Assembly (NCBI RefSeq): GCF_900198195.1
Contig: NZ_LT899436.1
Coordinates: forward strand, 2,447,001-2,511,000
Length of the DNA: 64,000 nucleotides
Direction: 5' to 3'
From: Tenacibaculum jejuense
Lineage (GTDB): Bacteria > Bacteroidota > Bacteroidia > Flavobacteriales > Flavobacteriaceae
The position numbers and the translations under genes are program-made. Positions 26,351 to 35,636 of this stretch are shown in pieces. The notes beneath the pieces are model-generated. The model saw only the letters and a program-made list of their open reading frames with translations. It was not told where the DNA came from and searched no databases. Within the stretch, counting starts at the first letter, position 1; each line of letters starts with the position of its first letter.

Positions 26351-28954
26351 ATGAATTTTAATAACTTTACTATAAAATCACAAGAGACTGTTCAACTTGC
26401 ACAACAAATTACGCAAGAATATAGTCATAATCAAATTGAGAACGAGCATTTTTTCAAGGCGTTATTACAAGTTGATAAAAATGTTTTACCCTACATACTA
26501 AAGAAATTAAATGTTAATGTGGATTTAGTTTCTCAAGTATTAGAAAAGCAACTACAAAGTTTTTCTAAAGTTAATGGGGTTGATATTATGCTATCAAGAG
26601 AGGCTAATAAAACCTTAAATGAAGCTAGTATTATTGCTAAAAAAATGAACGATGAATATGTATCTGTTGAACATTTAATTTTAGCTATTTTTAGTTCTAA
26701 AAGTCAAATTGCTCAGTTTTTAAAGGATCAAGGTGTAAATGAGAAAAATTTAAAAGCTGCCATAGAAGAACTTCGCAAAGGAAACAGAGTTACATCTCAA
26801 AGTGCAGAAGAATCTTACAACGCTCTGAATAAGTATGCTAAAAATTTAAATCAATTAGCACAAGACGGAAAACTAGATCCCGTTATTGGTAGAGATGAAG
26901 AAATTAGACGTTTACTTCAAATTCTTTCTAGACGAACTAAAAACAATCCTATTTTAGTTGGTGAACCTGGTACAGGTAAAACTGCTATTGCTGAAGGATT
27001 AGCACACCGAATTATTAAAGGTGATGTTCCTGAAAATTTAAAAGATAAAGAAATTTACTCTCTAGATATGGGAGCTTTAATAGCAGGAGCTAAATTCAAA
27101 GGAGAGTTCGAGGAACGATTAAAAGCCGTTGTAAAAGAAGTTACTTCTTCTGAAGGCGATATCGTATTATTTATTGATGAAATTCATACTTTAGTTGGTG
27201 CTGGTGGCGGACAAGGTGCAATGGATGCTGCAAATATTTTGAAGCCTGCATTAGCTCGTGGTGAATTAAGAGCAATTGGTGCTACAACTTTAGATGAATA
27301 TCAGAAATATTTCGAAAAAGATAAAGCTTTAGAACGTCGTTTTCAAAAAGTAATGGTTGATGAACCAGATACTGAAAGTGCAATTTCTATATTACGTGGA
27401 ATAAAAGAAAAATACGAAACACATCATAAAGTTCGAATTAAAGACGAAGCTATTATTGGTGCTGTAGAGCTTTCTCAACGTTATATTACGAGTCGATTTT
27501 TACCAGACAAAGCCATCGATTTAATGGATGAAGCAGCAGCTAAACTTCGAATGGAAATTAATTCTAAACCTGAAGAATTAGATGTTTTAGATCGTAAAAT
27601 AATGCAATTAGAAATTGAAATTGAAGCGATAAAACGTGAAAATGACGATTTAAAATTAAAATCATTAAATGCCGATCTTGCTAATTTAAAAGAAGAGCGT
27701 AATGATATTAATGCAAAATGGCAATCTGAAAAAAGTGTAGTAGATACAATTCAGAAGTTAAAAACTGATATTGAAGATTATAAATTAGAAGCTGAAAAAG
27801 CCGAACGCAATGGAGATTATGGTCGTGTTGCTGAGTTGAGATATGGTAAAATAAAAGAAGCTCAAGAAGCATTAGAACAACAACAAGAAACTTTAATTAA
27901 CGAAAGTGATAATACTTTAATTAAAGAAGAGGTTACTTATGATGATATTGCTGAAGTTGTTGCTAAATGGACTGGAATTCCTGTTACGAAAATGTTACAA
28001 TCTGAACGAGAAAAGTTACTTCGTTTAGAAGACGAGTTACACAAGCGCGTTGTTGGACAAGAAGAAGCTATTGAAGCAGTTTCTGATGCGGTACGACGTT
28101 CTAGAGCTGGATTACAAAATCCGAATAAACCAATTGGTTCTTTCCTTTTCTTAGGAACAACTGGTGTTGGTAAAACAGAATTAGCAAAAGCTTTAGCTTC
28201 CTATTTGTTTGATGATGAAAATGCAATGACAAGAATAGATATGAGTGAATATCAAGAACGTCATTCTGTAAGTCGATTAGTTGGAGCGCCTCCAGGTTAT
28301 ATTGGTTATGATGAAGGCGGACAATTAACTGAAGCTGTTCGTAGAAAACCATATTCTGTAGTTTTATTGGATGAAATAGAAAAAGCACATCCTGATACTT
28401 TTAATATTCTTTTACAAGTATTAGACGAAGGTAGATTAACCGATAATAAAGGCCGTGTTGCTGATTTTAAAAACACCATTATTATCATGACATCTAATAT
28501 GGGAAGTCATATTATTCAAGAGAAGTATGAAACTATGAATGGAGCTATTGAAGCTTCTATGGATTTAGCTAAAGAAGAAGTTTTAGGACTTTTAAAACAA
28601 AGTGTTAGACCAGAATTCTTGAATCGTATTGATGATATTATCATGTTTACTCCGCTTTCAAAAGACAATATAAAATCAATTGTTAGATTACAATTAAATC
28701 ATATTAAAAAAATGATTTCTGCTCAGAATATAACTTTAGATGCTACAGAGCAAGCTATAACGCATTTAGCTGAAAAAGGATTTCAACCTGAGTTTGGCGC
28801 AAGACCTGTAAAAAGAGTCATCCAGAAACAAGTATTAAACTTATTGTCGAAAGAAATTTTAGCTGGAAAAATATCTAATGATAGTCTTATACTTCTAGAT
28901 GAATTTGATGGAACTTTAGTGTTTCGAAATCCAATTCATGACGAAGAAGAATAA
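26351..28954 (+). CDS. clpB: ATP-dependent disaggregase ClpB
   Basis: The 867-residue Hsp100 protein has an N-terminal Clp domain, a first AAA module with GEPGTGKT near residue 203, a middle coiled coil at about 400-530 (the feature that separates ClpB from ClpA/C) and a second AAA module with GTTGVGKT near 601 and [11 protein letters not shown]. The C-terminal small domain includes [15 protein letters not shown]. Working with DnaK/DnaJ, it pulls proteins out of aggregates and does not carry the ClpP-binding loop. The gene is single and ends in a strong terminator. Two frames on the other strand are shadows. Confidence 0.97.
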   Translation: MNFNNFTIKSQETVQLAQQITQEYSHNQIENEHFFKALLQVDKNVLPYILKKLNVNVDLVSQVLEKQLQSFSKVNGVDIMLSREANKTLNEASIIAKKMNDEYVSVEHLILAIFSSKSQIAQFLKDQGVNEKNLKAAIEELRKGNRVTSQSAEESYNALNKYAKNLNQLAQDGKLDPVIGRDEEIRRLLQILSRRTKNNPILVGEPGTGKTAIAEGLAHRIIKGDVPENLKDKEIYSLDMGALIAGAKFKGEFEERLKAVVKEVTSSEGDIVLFIDEIHTLVGAGGGQGAMDAANILKPALARGELRAIGATTLDEYQKYFEKDKALERRFQKVMVDEPDTESAISILRGIKEKYETHHKVRIKDEAIIGAVELSQRYITSRFLPDKAIDLMDEAAAKLRMEINSKPEELDVLDRKIMQLEIEIEAIKRENDDLKLKSLNADLANLKEERNDINAKWQSEKSVVDTIQKLKTDIEDYKLEAEKAERNGDYGRVAELRYGKIKEAQEALEQQQETLINESDNTLIKEEVTYDDIAEVVAKWTGIPVTKMLQSEREKLLRLEDELHKRVVGQEEAIEAVSDAVRRSRAGLQNPNKPIGSFLFLGTTGVGKTELAKALASYLFDDENAMTRIDMSEYQERHSVSRLVGAPPGYIGYDEGGQLTEAVRRKPYSVVLLDEIEKAHPDTFNILLQVLDEGRLTDNKGRVADFKNTIIIMTSNMGSHIIQEKYETMNGAIEASMDLAKEEVLGLLKQSVRPEFLNRIDDIIMFTPLSKDNIKSIVRLQLNHIKKMISAQNITLDATEQAITHLAEKGFQPEFGARPVKRVIQKQVLNLLSKEILAGKISNDSLILLDEFDGTLVFRNPIHDEEE

Positions 28955-28988
28955 AAAAAGAGGAAGTTAAAACTTCCTCTTTTTTTTA
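28953..28988. terminator. clpB terminator
   Basis: A long stem AAAAAAAGAGGAAGTT with AACTTCCTCTTTTTTT (two-base loop region AA) starts at the clpB stop codon and ends in a T-run. The A-run on the other side lets it act for the leftward RDD gene too. Confidence 0.88.
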
Positions 28989-29054
28989 TCAAAATATATT
29001 TCGAATATTTTTATAGACTTACTGTATTTAAGGTATAATACTTTTACTTTTTGA

Positions 29055-29870
29055 TTAATCTTGAGTATAATAATTAAAATCTTTTAAAACAACATCTATA
29101 AATTGGATATCTGTAAGTTTTGTTGGCTTTTTAATACTTGTAACTTCTTCTATTTTAGATCGTAATTTGATTAAAGTATTATAATCTTTACTTCTCCTAG
29201 CTTTTACAAAAGTATCTTTAATGATTCTTACGTCATTATCTGATAACTTAATTACATTAGAAAATGTTGGTTTATAATCTTCTTTAATTTCTTCTAAAAT
29301 AGTCTTTGAAAAACTAGCGTTATCTTTTAAATAAACAACTACTGTATTTGCCGCAAAATCTCCTACTCTTTGATTGTTTTTAGTAAATATAACCATTAAA
29401 AAACCTAACATTTTTCCAAATAGAAAAATCAAATACAATAAAACAAAAAAGTCTTCATCATTAAGACTATCATAAAACAAAACGAAAACAAGGATAAAGA
29501 AGTTAAAGTCGACCATACGTAAAAACCATCTGATCGTGTAATCTAAAAAAGAAGGCTTAAATCCTTCAAAATTAATGACTCTAATATTAAGTACTTTTTT
29601 ACCTAAAGTTTGTCCGTTCATTAAAACTTCAGAATACAAGGAATAAAATGTTACAGGAAGAAAAAATAGTACTTGTACTGCTATTTTCGACCAATGATCT
29701 TGATCGATATTACGAATAACAGTATCAAAATCAATAAAATTTGCGGCAAGATATATGTATGCAATTTTTATGATGTTATCAACCACAAAAGCTAATAAAC
29801 GCTGACCGACATTTGCCATCTCAAAATTTATTTTAACATTTTGTGTAGTATTTACTTGTAGTGTGTTCAT
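29055..29870 (-). CDS. RDD family membrane protein
   Basis: I place the start at ATG 29870 (MNTLQVNTTQNVKINFEMA), not at the longer frame's 29918, because the longer form overlaps the divergent SpoIIM gene and its extra 16 residues look unlike the family. The 271-residue protein has an RDD domain: ANVGQRLLAFVVDNIIKIAY opens it and GQTLGKKVLNIRVIN follows. Four membrane segments run to about 175, then comes a soluble C-terminal tail (about 190-271). It is divergent from the SpoIIM-MoxR operon, an association I recall from many Bacteroidota. Its function is unknown; transport of ions or small solutes has been proposed for some RDD proteins. Confidence 0.88.
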   Translation of the reverse strand: MNTLQVNTTQNVKINFEMANVGQRLLAFVVDNIIKIAYIYLAANFIDFDTVIRNIDQDHWSKIAVQVLFFLPVTFYSLYSEVLMNGQTLGKKVLNIRVINFEGFKPSFLDYTIRWFLRMVDFNFFILVFVLFYDSLNDEDFFVLLYLIFLFGKMLGFLMVIFTKNNQRVGDFAANTVVVYLKDNASFSKTILEEIKEDYKPTFSNVIKLSDNDVRIIKDTFVKARRSKDYNTLIKLRSKIEEVTSIKKPTKLTDIQFIDVVLKDFNYYTQD

Positions 29871-29886
29871 ACAATTTTTACATTTG
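29856..29886 (+). promoter_or_regulatory. Probable promoter of the SpoIIM-MoxR operon, inside the RDD gene start
   Basis: TTG (29856-29858), 20 bp, TACATTTG (29879-29886) fits TTG-N17-23-TAnnTTTG. The -33 box lies inside the first codons of the divergent RDD gene. The predicted start is within a few bases of the ATG at 29892, so the message would be leaderless or nearly so. Confidence 0.5.
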
Positions 29887-29891
29887 TCTCT

Positions 29892-30854
29892 ATGAGAGAG
29901 ATCGCTTTTATAAAGCAAAATAAAGAAAAATGGCTTGAATTTGAAGAAGTAATTTCAAATAAAATTAAGAAAACTCCAGATGAAATAGCACATTTACACA
30001 TTCAAATTATGAATGATTTGTCTTATGCACAATCATTTTACCCTAAGAGTAATGTTGTTCCTTATTTGAATAAATTAGCTAAAAGCAGTTACAGTAAAAT
30101 ATATCATACTAAAAAACAAACTAAGAATACTTTAATCTCTTTCTTTTTAGATACTGTTCCTTTACTACTCTACAAATACAAAAAATACATGTATATTTCT
30201 TTTATTGTGTTTTTTGCGTTCTTTTTTATTGGTTTATTATCAACCTTTAATGATGAAAATTTTGCCAGACAAATTTTAAGTAATGATTATGTAGACCAAA
30301 CTCTTGAAAATATAGAAAGTGGTGATGCACTAGCCATTTATAAAGGCGGTAGTACTTGGGGAAGTTTTATTGGAATATTTAATAACAATCTTAAGGTTGG
30401 ATTAAACATGTTTTTATCAGGTTTGTTTATTGGTATTGGTTCTGGTTACTATATTATGGTTAATGGAATTATGGTGGCTGTTTTTCAAGCCTTTTTCTAC
30501 CAACACAATTCACTAGTAGATAGTTTACTGGGAATATGGATACATGGTACTTATGAAATTTTTGCTATGATAATTGAAGCCGGATGCGGATACATTATTG
30601 GTGCAAGTATATTATTTCCAGGTGCTTTAAAGCGTTTTGAATCTTTTAAGAAAGGATTACGGGAATCGTTCTTTATTTTTCTTAGTACTATTCCTTTTAC
30701 ATTTGTAGCAGCTTTTTTAGAAGGTTATGTTACCAGACATTACAATAAAATGCCTGCTTTTGTTTGTGTATTTATTATCCTTTTTTGTTTAATTACAATT
30801 TCATATTATTACTTGATATTTCCATATAAAGTAGCTAAAAGACATAATTTATGA
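29892..30854 (+). CDS. Stage II sporulation protein M (SpoIIM) family membrane protein
   Basis: The 320-residue protein starts MREIAFIKQNKEKWLEFEE, the usual opening of flavobacterial SpoIIM-like proteins. A cytoplasmic helical region (1-95) is followed by about six membrane segments. Family marks are WGSFIGIFNNNLKVGLNMF near 155 and GIWIHGTYEIFAMIIEAGCG near 215. These proteins are not tied to sporulation here; the family is thought to be a membrane permease or scaffold working with MoxR ATPases. Its stop overlaps the next start by four bases, showing translational coupling. It is the first gene of the operon. Confidence 0.9.
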   Translation: MREIAFIKQNKEKWLEFEEVISNKIKKTPDEIAHLHIQIMNDLSYAQSFYPKSNVVPYLNKLAKSSYSKIYHTKKQTKNTLISFFLDTVPLLLYKYKKYMYISFIVFFAFFFIGLLSTFNDENFARQILSNDYVDQTLENIESGDALAIYKGGSTWGSFIGIFNNNLKVGLNMFLSGLFIGIGSGYYIMVNGIMVAVFQAFFYQHNSLVDSLLGIWIHGTYEIFAMIIEAGCGYIIGASILFPGALKRFESFKKGLRESFFIFLSTIPFTFVAAFLEGYVTRHYNKMPAFVCVFIILFCLITISYYYLIFPYKVAKRHNL

Positions 30855-31552
30855 TTAAAAAGTTACTTTACTTCCTAATCCTATTTTTAGGACATGTATT
30901 GGTATTTGCTCAAGAAGACTTTATTCCTGAAAATACGTCTCCACCTGAAGATAGAATAGAAAAACAACGTAATTTTGATGACGATCTTTCTTCAAAATAT
31001 GATGGAAATGACTTTAAATATAAAGATCATGTAGAGAAAAGAGAAAAACGAAGAACTCCAAACTTTCCTTCTACTTTTCTTAGTAAAGTAATGCGTTTTT
31101 TCACTACAGTTTTTCCTTATCTATTAGCACTTATTGTAATTTTTATAGTTGTGAAAGCTCTAATTGGTGAAGATTTCTCTTGGTTTTTTTCTTCAAAAAA
31201 CAAAAAAATTGAACGAGCAGTTATACTTACTTCAGAAGAAGAATCGTATTTAGAGAATGAGAACTATGAAAAACTTATAGTATTAGCAAAACAGAAAGGT
31301 GACTACAGAAATGCAACTCGTTATTATTATCTTTTATTATTAAAGCAAATGTCAAATAAAGGCTTAATAACATTCGATAAAGATAAAACGAACACAGAAT
31401 ATATTTTCGACTTGCAAAAAAAGGAACTAAGGAAACCTTTCTCATATCTATTATACATATACGATTATGTTTGGTATGGTGAATTTGATGTAAACCAAAC
31501 TAACTTTAGTGTAATCGAGTCTAATTATGAATCTTTTTTAAAACAATTGTAA
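30851..31552 (+). CDS. DUF4129 domain membrane protein
   Basis: The 233-residue protein has an N-terminal signal or anchor (LLYFLILFLGHVLVFA), a charged periplasmic stretch (25-70) and one membrane segment at about 88-105 (YLLALIVIFIVVKALI). A C-terminal cytoplasmic DUF4129 region from about 120 has LIVLAKQKGDYRNATRYYYL and, near 205, YIYDYVWYGEFDV, the typical YE-x-WYG motif of DUF4129. Both ends overlap neighbouring genes (four bases and one base), so it is co-translated with SpoIIM and DUF4350. It is a conserved companion of MoxR operons; the function is unknown. Confidence 0.82.
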   Translation: MIKKLLYFLILFLGHVLVFAQEDFIPENTSPPEDRIEKQRNFDDDLSSKYDGNDFKYKDHVEKREKRRTPNFPSTFLSKVMRFFTTVFPYLLALIVIFIVVKALIGEDFSWFFSSKNKKIERAVILTSEEESYLENENYEKLIVLAKQKGDYRNATRYYYLLLLKQMSNKGLITFDKDKTNTEYIFDLQKKELRKPFSYLLYIYDYVWYGEFDVNQTNFSVIESNYESFLKQL

Positions 31553-32757
31553 TGAGAAAGAGTAATCGTTTTTACATAATTGGAGTTTTACTTTTTACAA
31601 TAGTTGGTTGTAAAAAAACCAATTGGAGAGAAAATTATCAAGAACGCTCAAAAGATCCTTTTGGGACATATATTTTTGCAAATGAACTTGAAAATTTATT
31701 TAATGACAATGAATTTGAAGTTTTAGATGAACATATTTACGACTACTTACTTATCAATCCTGTAACTACTAAAGATCAAGGTAATTACGTTTGTGTAAAA
31801 TCATATGCTTACCAATTAGATAAAAAAACAATTAAAAAACTTTTAGACTTTGTAGCAGTTGGTAATACAGTTTTTTTAGCATCAAATAGTTTCAGCAGTA
31901 TTCTTCAAAAAGAATTGAGCTTTGAAACTAAAAATTTAGATGATATAGTTTATTCTATTGAAGACTTAAAACAGTTAGATGCTACTTTGTATCTTAATAA
32001 TAATCAACTATCACCAAAGAAAACGTATTTTGATCGAAATTTAAGAAGGAATTATTTCGAATCTATCGACAGTACTAAGACTACTGTATTAGGTACTCAA
32101 AATATAAACTCGGAAAGAGATAAAGCTAATTTTATAAAAATACGTCATGGAGAAGGTCATGTATTTTTACATACACAACCCATTGTTTTCACAAACTATT
32201 ACTTATTAAAAGACAATGCTAGTTATGTTGAAAATGTATTTTCTTACTTACCAGATAGGCCTATATTTTTAGATACTCAAACCAAACGTAGTAAGTACAA
32301 GAAAAACAAAGAACAAAAATCTGCGTTAAACTTTTTTTATAAACATCCTAGCCTAAAATGGGCTCTACATGTGGCTTTTTTCGGATTATTACTTTTCTTA
32401 TTTTTAAATGCTAGAAGAAAACAACGCGCAATTCCTGAATTAAAAGCTTTAAAAAATTCTACACAAGATTTTACACATACTATAGCCAATTTATATTTAA
32501 AGGAAGACAATCATAAAAATCTTGTTACTAAAAAAATCACTTACTTTTTAGAAAAAGTAAGAACTAAATATCACTTAGATACTCAAAATTTAAATGCTAG
32601 TTTTATTGAGAAATTAGCTGCTAAATCTGGTAATACAGAGCATACAACAAAGTACTTAATTAATACAATTACAACGATTAATAAAAGATCTCAATGTTCA
32701 CAAGAAGAGTTAGTTCAATTAAACTCTTTAATTGAGAACTTTTTAAAAAACAAATAA
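31552..32757 (+). CDS. DUF4350 domain protein
   Basis: The 401-residue protein has a lipobox-like N-terminus (LLFTIVGC, Cys near 20), then the DUF4350 domain: RSKDPFGTYIFANELENLF near 33 and SFSSILQKEL, a glutamine amidotransferase-like fold of the type seen in MoxR operons. A membrane segment lies at about 270-288 (LHVAFFGLLLFLFLNARRK), with a cytoplasmic helical tail. It overlaps DUF4129 by one base and stands one base before the MoxR gene. Its role is unknown. The order SpoIIM-DUF4129-DUF4350-MoxR-DUF58 is a recurrent group. Confidence 0.8.
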   Translation: MRKSNRFYIIGVLLFTIVGCKKTNWRENYQERSKDPFGTYIFANELENLFNDNEFEVLDEHIYDYLLINPVTTKDQGNYVCVKSYAYQLDKKTIKKLLDFVAVGNTVFLASNSFSSILQKELSFETKNLDDIVYSIEDLKQLDATLYLNNNQLSPKKTYFDRNLRRNYFESIDSTKTTVLGTQNINSERDKANFIKIRHGEGHVFLHTQPIVFTNYYLLKDNASYVENVFSYLPDRPIFLDTQTKRSKYKKNKEQKSALNFFYKHPSLKWALHVAFFGLLLFLFLNARRKQRAIPELKALKNSTQDFTHTIANLYLKEDNHKNLVTKKITYFLEKVRTKYHLDTQNLNASFIEKLAAKSGNTEHTTKYLINTITTINKRSQCSQEELVQLNSLIENFLKNK

Positions 32758-32758
32758 T

Positions 32759-33757
32759 ATGGAAGAAACAACTACTCCAAACGACGGTTTAGAATTTGAA
32801 AACAGAATTGATCTTTCTGAATTACAAGAAAGTGTATATAAAATAAAGAATCAGCTTCATAAAGTAATTGTTGGACAGAAAAATATGATCGATTTATTAA
32901 TCGTTGCTATATTTTCTGACGGACATGCTTTAATTGAAGGTGTACCTGGAGTTGCAAAGACGATAACTACCAAGTTATTATCAAGGGCAATGGATATCGA
33001 CTTTAGTAGAATACAATTCACTCCAGATTTAATGCCTTCTGATATTTTAGGAACTTCTATTTTTAATGTTAAATCTTCTGAATTTGAGTTTAAAAAAGGT
33101 CCTGTTTTTTCTAATATGGTTTTAATTGATGAAATAAACAGAGCTCCTGCTAAAACTCAAGCTGCACTGTTTGAAGTAATGGAAGAAAAACAAATTACAA
33201 TGGATGGAAAACGTTATCCTATGAGTGCTCCATTTATTGTACTAGCAACTCAAAATCCAATTGAACAAGAAGGAACTTATCGTTTGCCTGAAGCTCAATT
33301 AGATCGTTTCTTATTCAAAATTAATGTAGATTACCCTACTGCTGCTGAAGAATTAGAAATTGTGACTAGAGAACAAGCCTTATTAAAAGATAAAAAATTA
33401 GATCAAGTAGAAAAAGTAATTACTGGTGAAGAAATTCTGAAGTTTAGAGACTTAATTACAAATATTAAAGTAGAAAAAAACTTATTAGAATACATTGCTA
33501 ATATTGTAGTTAACACAAGGTCAAATTCATTCTTATTTTTAGGAGCTTCACCAAGAGCAACAATTTCTATTTTAAAAGCTTCAAAAGCATTTGCTGCAGT
33601 AGCAGGAAGAGATTTTGTAACTCCAGAAGATATTAAAAACGCTGCAATTCCTGTTTTAGAACACAGAGTAATTGTAACTCCTGAACGTGAAATGGAAGGT
33701 GTTACAAGTAAGCAAATCATTGAACAAATAATTGAAGCTGTAGAAATTCCTAGGTAA
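32759..33757 (+). CDS. MoxR family AAA+ ATPase
   Basis: The 332-residue protein has the MoxR Walker A variant EGVPGVAKTITTK near residue 60, Walker B MVLIDEINRAPAKTQAAL near 120 and VLATQNPIEQEGTYRLPEAQLDRF (quoted in parts: ATQNPIEQEG, LPEAQLDRF). These carry sensor 1 and the arginine finger region, with sensor 2 at SPRATISILKASKAFA. MoxR ATPases act as chaperones that load metals or remodel partner complexes, usually with a von Willebrand-like DUF58 partner, which is the next gene here. All motifs are intact. Confidence 0.95.
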   Translation: MEETTTPNDGLEFENRIDLSELQESVYKIKNQLHKVIVGQKNMIDLLIVAIFSDGHALIEGVPGVAKTITTKLLSRAMDIDFSRIQFTPDLMPSDILGTSIFNVKSSEFEFKKGPVFSNMVLIDEINRAPAKTQAALFEVMEEKQITMDGKRYPMSAPFIVLATQNPIEQEGTYRLPEAQLDRFLFKINVDYPTAAEELEIVTREQALLKDKKLDQVEKVITGEEILKFRDLITNIKVEKNLLEYIANIVVNTRSNSFLFLGASPRATISILKASKAFAAVAGRDFVTPEDIKNAAIPVLEHRVIVTPEREMEGVTSKQIIEQIIEAVEIPR

Positions 33758-33763
33758 TTATTA

Positions 33764-35098
33764 ATGAAAACGTTTTTTGACTCTTTATTTTTAAATAATC
33801 GCTTTTTTTACGCCTTAGGATTAGTAGCTGCATTATTTATAGTTGGTTTTTTTGTTCCTGTATTTTTTGATGTGGCTAAAATACTATTGTTTAGTATCTG
33901 TATTTTTACTTTTATTGATATAATACTTTTATTTTCTAAAAAGAAAGGGATTACTGGAGAACGTTTTTTGCCAGAAAAATTATCTAATGGAGATCAAAAT
34001 AAAATAGTAATTACTTTAAAAAATAACTATTCAATTCCTGTTCATACTACAGTTATAGAAGAATTACCTTACCAACTACAACTACGCTATTTTCAACTTA
34101 AAGAACATTTTAAAAAGCAAGAAGATAAAGAATTAACTTATCTTGTTTCTCCAAATATTCGAGGAGATTATGACTTTGGAAATATGAATGTATATACTTC
34201 ATCTCCTTTAAAGTTTGCTACAAAAAAATACATTTTAGGAAATCCAAAAAATGTAAAATGTTATCCTTCATTTCTAACACTTAATGATTTTTCTATTAAA
34301 GCGATTTCAAATGATATTACTAGTCAGGGAAGTAAGAAAATTAGAAGAATTGGAAACTCTATGGAGTTTGAACAAATTAAAGAATACGTTACAGGAGATG
34401 ATATACGTACTTTAAACTGGAAAGCTACTGCAAAACGAAATCAGTTGATGGTAAATCAGTATGTTGAGGAAAAATCACAACCTGTATATTCTATTATCGA
34501 TACGGGTAGACCGATGCAAATGCATTTTGATAATTTGACGCTTTTAGATTATTCTATAAATGCTTCTTTGGCTGTTAGTAATGCTATATTAAAAAAGCAC
34601 GATAAAGCAGGAATGTTTTCTTTTTCTCAAAAAATTGATAACTTAATAGTCGCTGAGCAACGCAATTCACAAATGAATTTAATTTCGGATGCTCTATACA
34701 ATATCAAAACGAATTTTTTAGAATCTGATTATAGCTTATTATATGCATCTATAAAACGAAAAATTACAAGCAGAAGTTTACTTATTCTATACACTAATTT
34801 TGAAACATTAGACGCTTTAAAAAGACAATTACCTTATTTAAGAGCTATTGCTAAAAATCATTTATTACTAGTAGTCTTCTTCCAAAATACTGAATTAAAC
34901 AAAATTATTGATAATCAATCTCGTAAAATAAGTGATGTTTACGATACAATTATTGCTGAAAAATTTATCTATGAGAAAAAACAAATTGCTAACGAATTAA
35001 AGAAATACGGAATTCAATCCGTTTTAACAAAACCTAAAGAACTTACCGGAAATACTATTAACAAATATCTAGAATTAAAAACCAGAGGGTTATTTTAA
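33764..35098 (+). CDS. DUF58 domain protein, MoxR partner
   Basis: The 444-residue protein has two N-terminal membrane segments (about 14-32 and 35-53), then a beta-rich region, then the DUF58 core: GDDIRTLNWKATAKRNQLMV near 212 and VYSIIDTGRPMQMHF near 242. The latter stands in the place of a vWA MIDAS but reads DTGRP, so canonical metal binding by DxSxS is not present. It starts 6 bp after the MoxR gene. It is the expected membrane-linked substrate or partner of MoxR. It closes the operon; DUF805 follows after 42 bp. Confidence 0.9.
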   Translation: MKTFFDSLFLNNRFFYALGLVAALFIVGFFVPVFFDVAKILLFSICIFTFIDIILLFSKKKGITGERFLPEKLSNGDQNKIVITLKNNYSIPVHTTVIEELPYQLQLRYFQLKEHFKKQEDKELTYLVSPNIRGDYDFGNMNVYTSSPLKFATKKYILGNPKNVKCYPSFLTLNDFSIKAISNDITSQGSKKIRRIGNSMEFEQIKEYVTGDDIRTLNWKATAKRNQLMVNQYVEEKSQPVYSIIDTGRPMQMHFDNLTLLDYSINASLAVSNAILKKHDKAGMFSFSQKIDNLIVAEQRNSQMNLISDALYNIKTNFLESDYSLLYASIKRKITSRSLLILYTNFETLDALKRQLPYLRAIAKNHLLLVVFFQNTELNKIIDNQSRKISDVYDTIIAEKFIYEKKQIANELKKYGIQSVLTKPKELTGNTINKYLELKTRGLF

Positions 35099-35140
35099 TT
35101 CGTATATAAATCAGAAATTAACTCAAAAACTATAATTATT

Positions 35141-35524
35141 ATGAATTGGTTCATTAAAGTGCTTAAAGATTACGCAAATTTTTCAGGAAGAGCTAGAAGA
35201 GAAGAATTTTGGATGTTCACTCTTATTAGTTTTCTAATTAACATTGGTTTAAGTATCATTATATTTATGATTCCTGACTTATACCTAATCTCAAGTTTAT
35301 ACAGTTTAATTATTATTGTACCGACTTTAGCTGTAACAGCTAGAAGACTACACGATATTGGAAAAAGTGCATGGAATTTCTTATTTATTTTGATTCCTTT
35401 AGTTGGAATTATCTTATTGATCGTTTGGTGGGCACAAGATAGTCAACACGGACCAAATCAATGGGGAGATAATCCTAAAGGATTAGGTAATTCAGGAGAT
35501 ATCAATTTAATCGGAAGAGATTAA
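35141..35524 (+). CDS. DUF805 family membrane protein
   Basis: The 127-residue protein opens with the DUF805 signature NWFIKVLKDYANFSGRARRE and EFWMF, has three to four membrane segments (about 24-45, 47-65 and 80-97), and holds the motif ARRLHDIGKSAWNFLFILIP near 67. DUF805 proteins are widespread small inner-membrane proteins of unknown function. It lies 42 bp after the DUF58 gene and could be read through from that operon, but a terminator follows it directly. Confidence 0.9.
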   Translation: MNWFIKVLKDYANFSGRARREEFWMFTLISFLINIGLSIIIFMIPDLYLISSLYSLIIIVPTLAVTARRLHDIGKSAWNFLFILIPLVGIILLIVWWAQDSQHGPNQWGDNPKGLGNSGDINLIGRD

Positions 35525-35550
35525 TTCACACTTCGAATAAAACATCAAAT

Positions 35551-35580
35551 AAATCGTCCGATTTGGACGATTTATTTTTT
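35551..35580 (+). terminator. Terminator after DUF805
   Basis: The stem AAATCGTCC (35551-35559) with GGACGATTT (35565-35573) and a 5-nt loop is followed by ATTTTTT. It ends the MoxR/DUF805 transcript. Confidence 0.85.
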
Positions 35581-35636
35581 TAACTAGTATTATGTAAGAT
35601 TTTTTTGTTTCTTCGTACTTATACCAAAAATATCTT

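Noticed and set aside
28101..28488. Frames on the minus strand within clpB
   Set aside because: They are shadows of an intact, well-conserved clpB and have no independent support.
29870..29918. Longer start for the RDD protein
   Set aside because: It would overlap the divergent SpoIIM gene and adds residues unlike the family; ATG 29870 gives a normal N-terminus.
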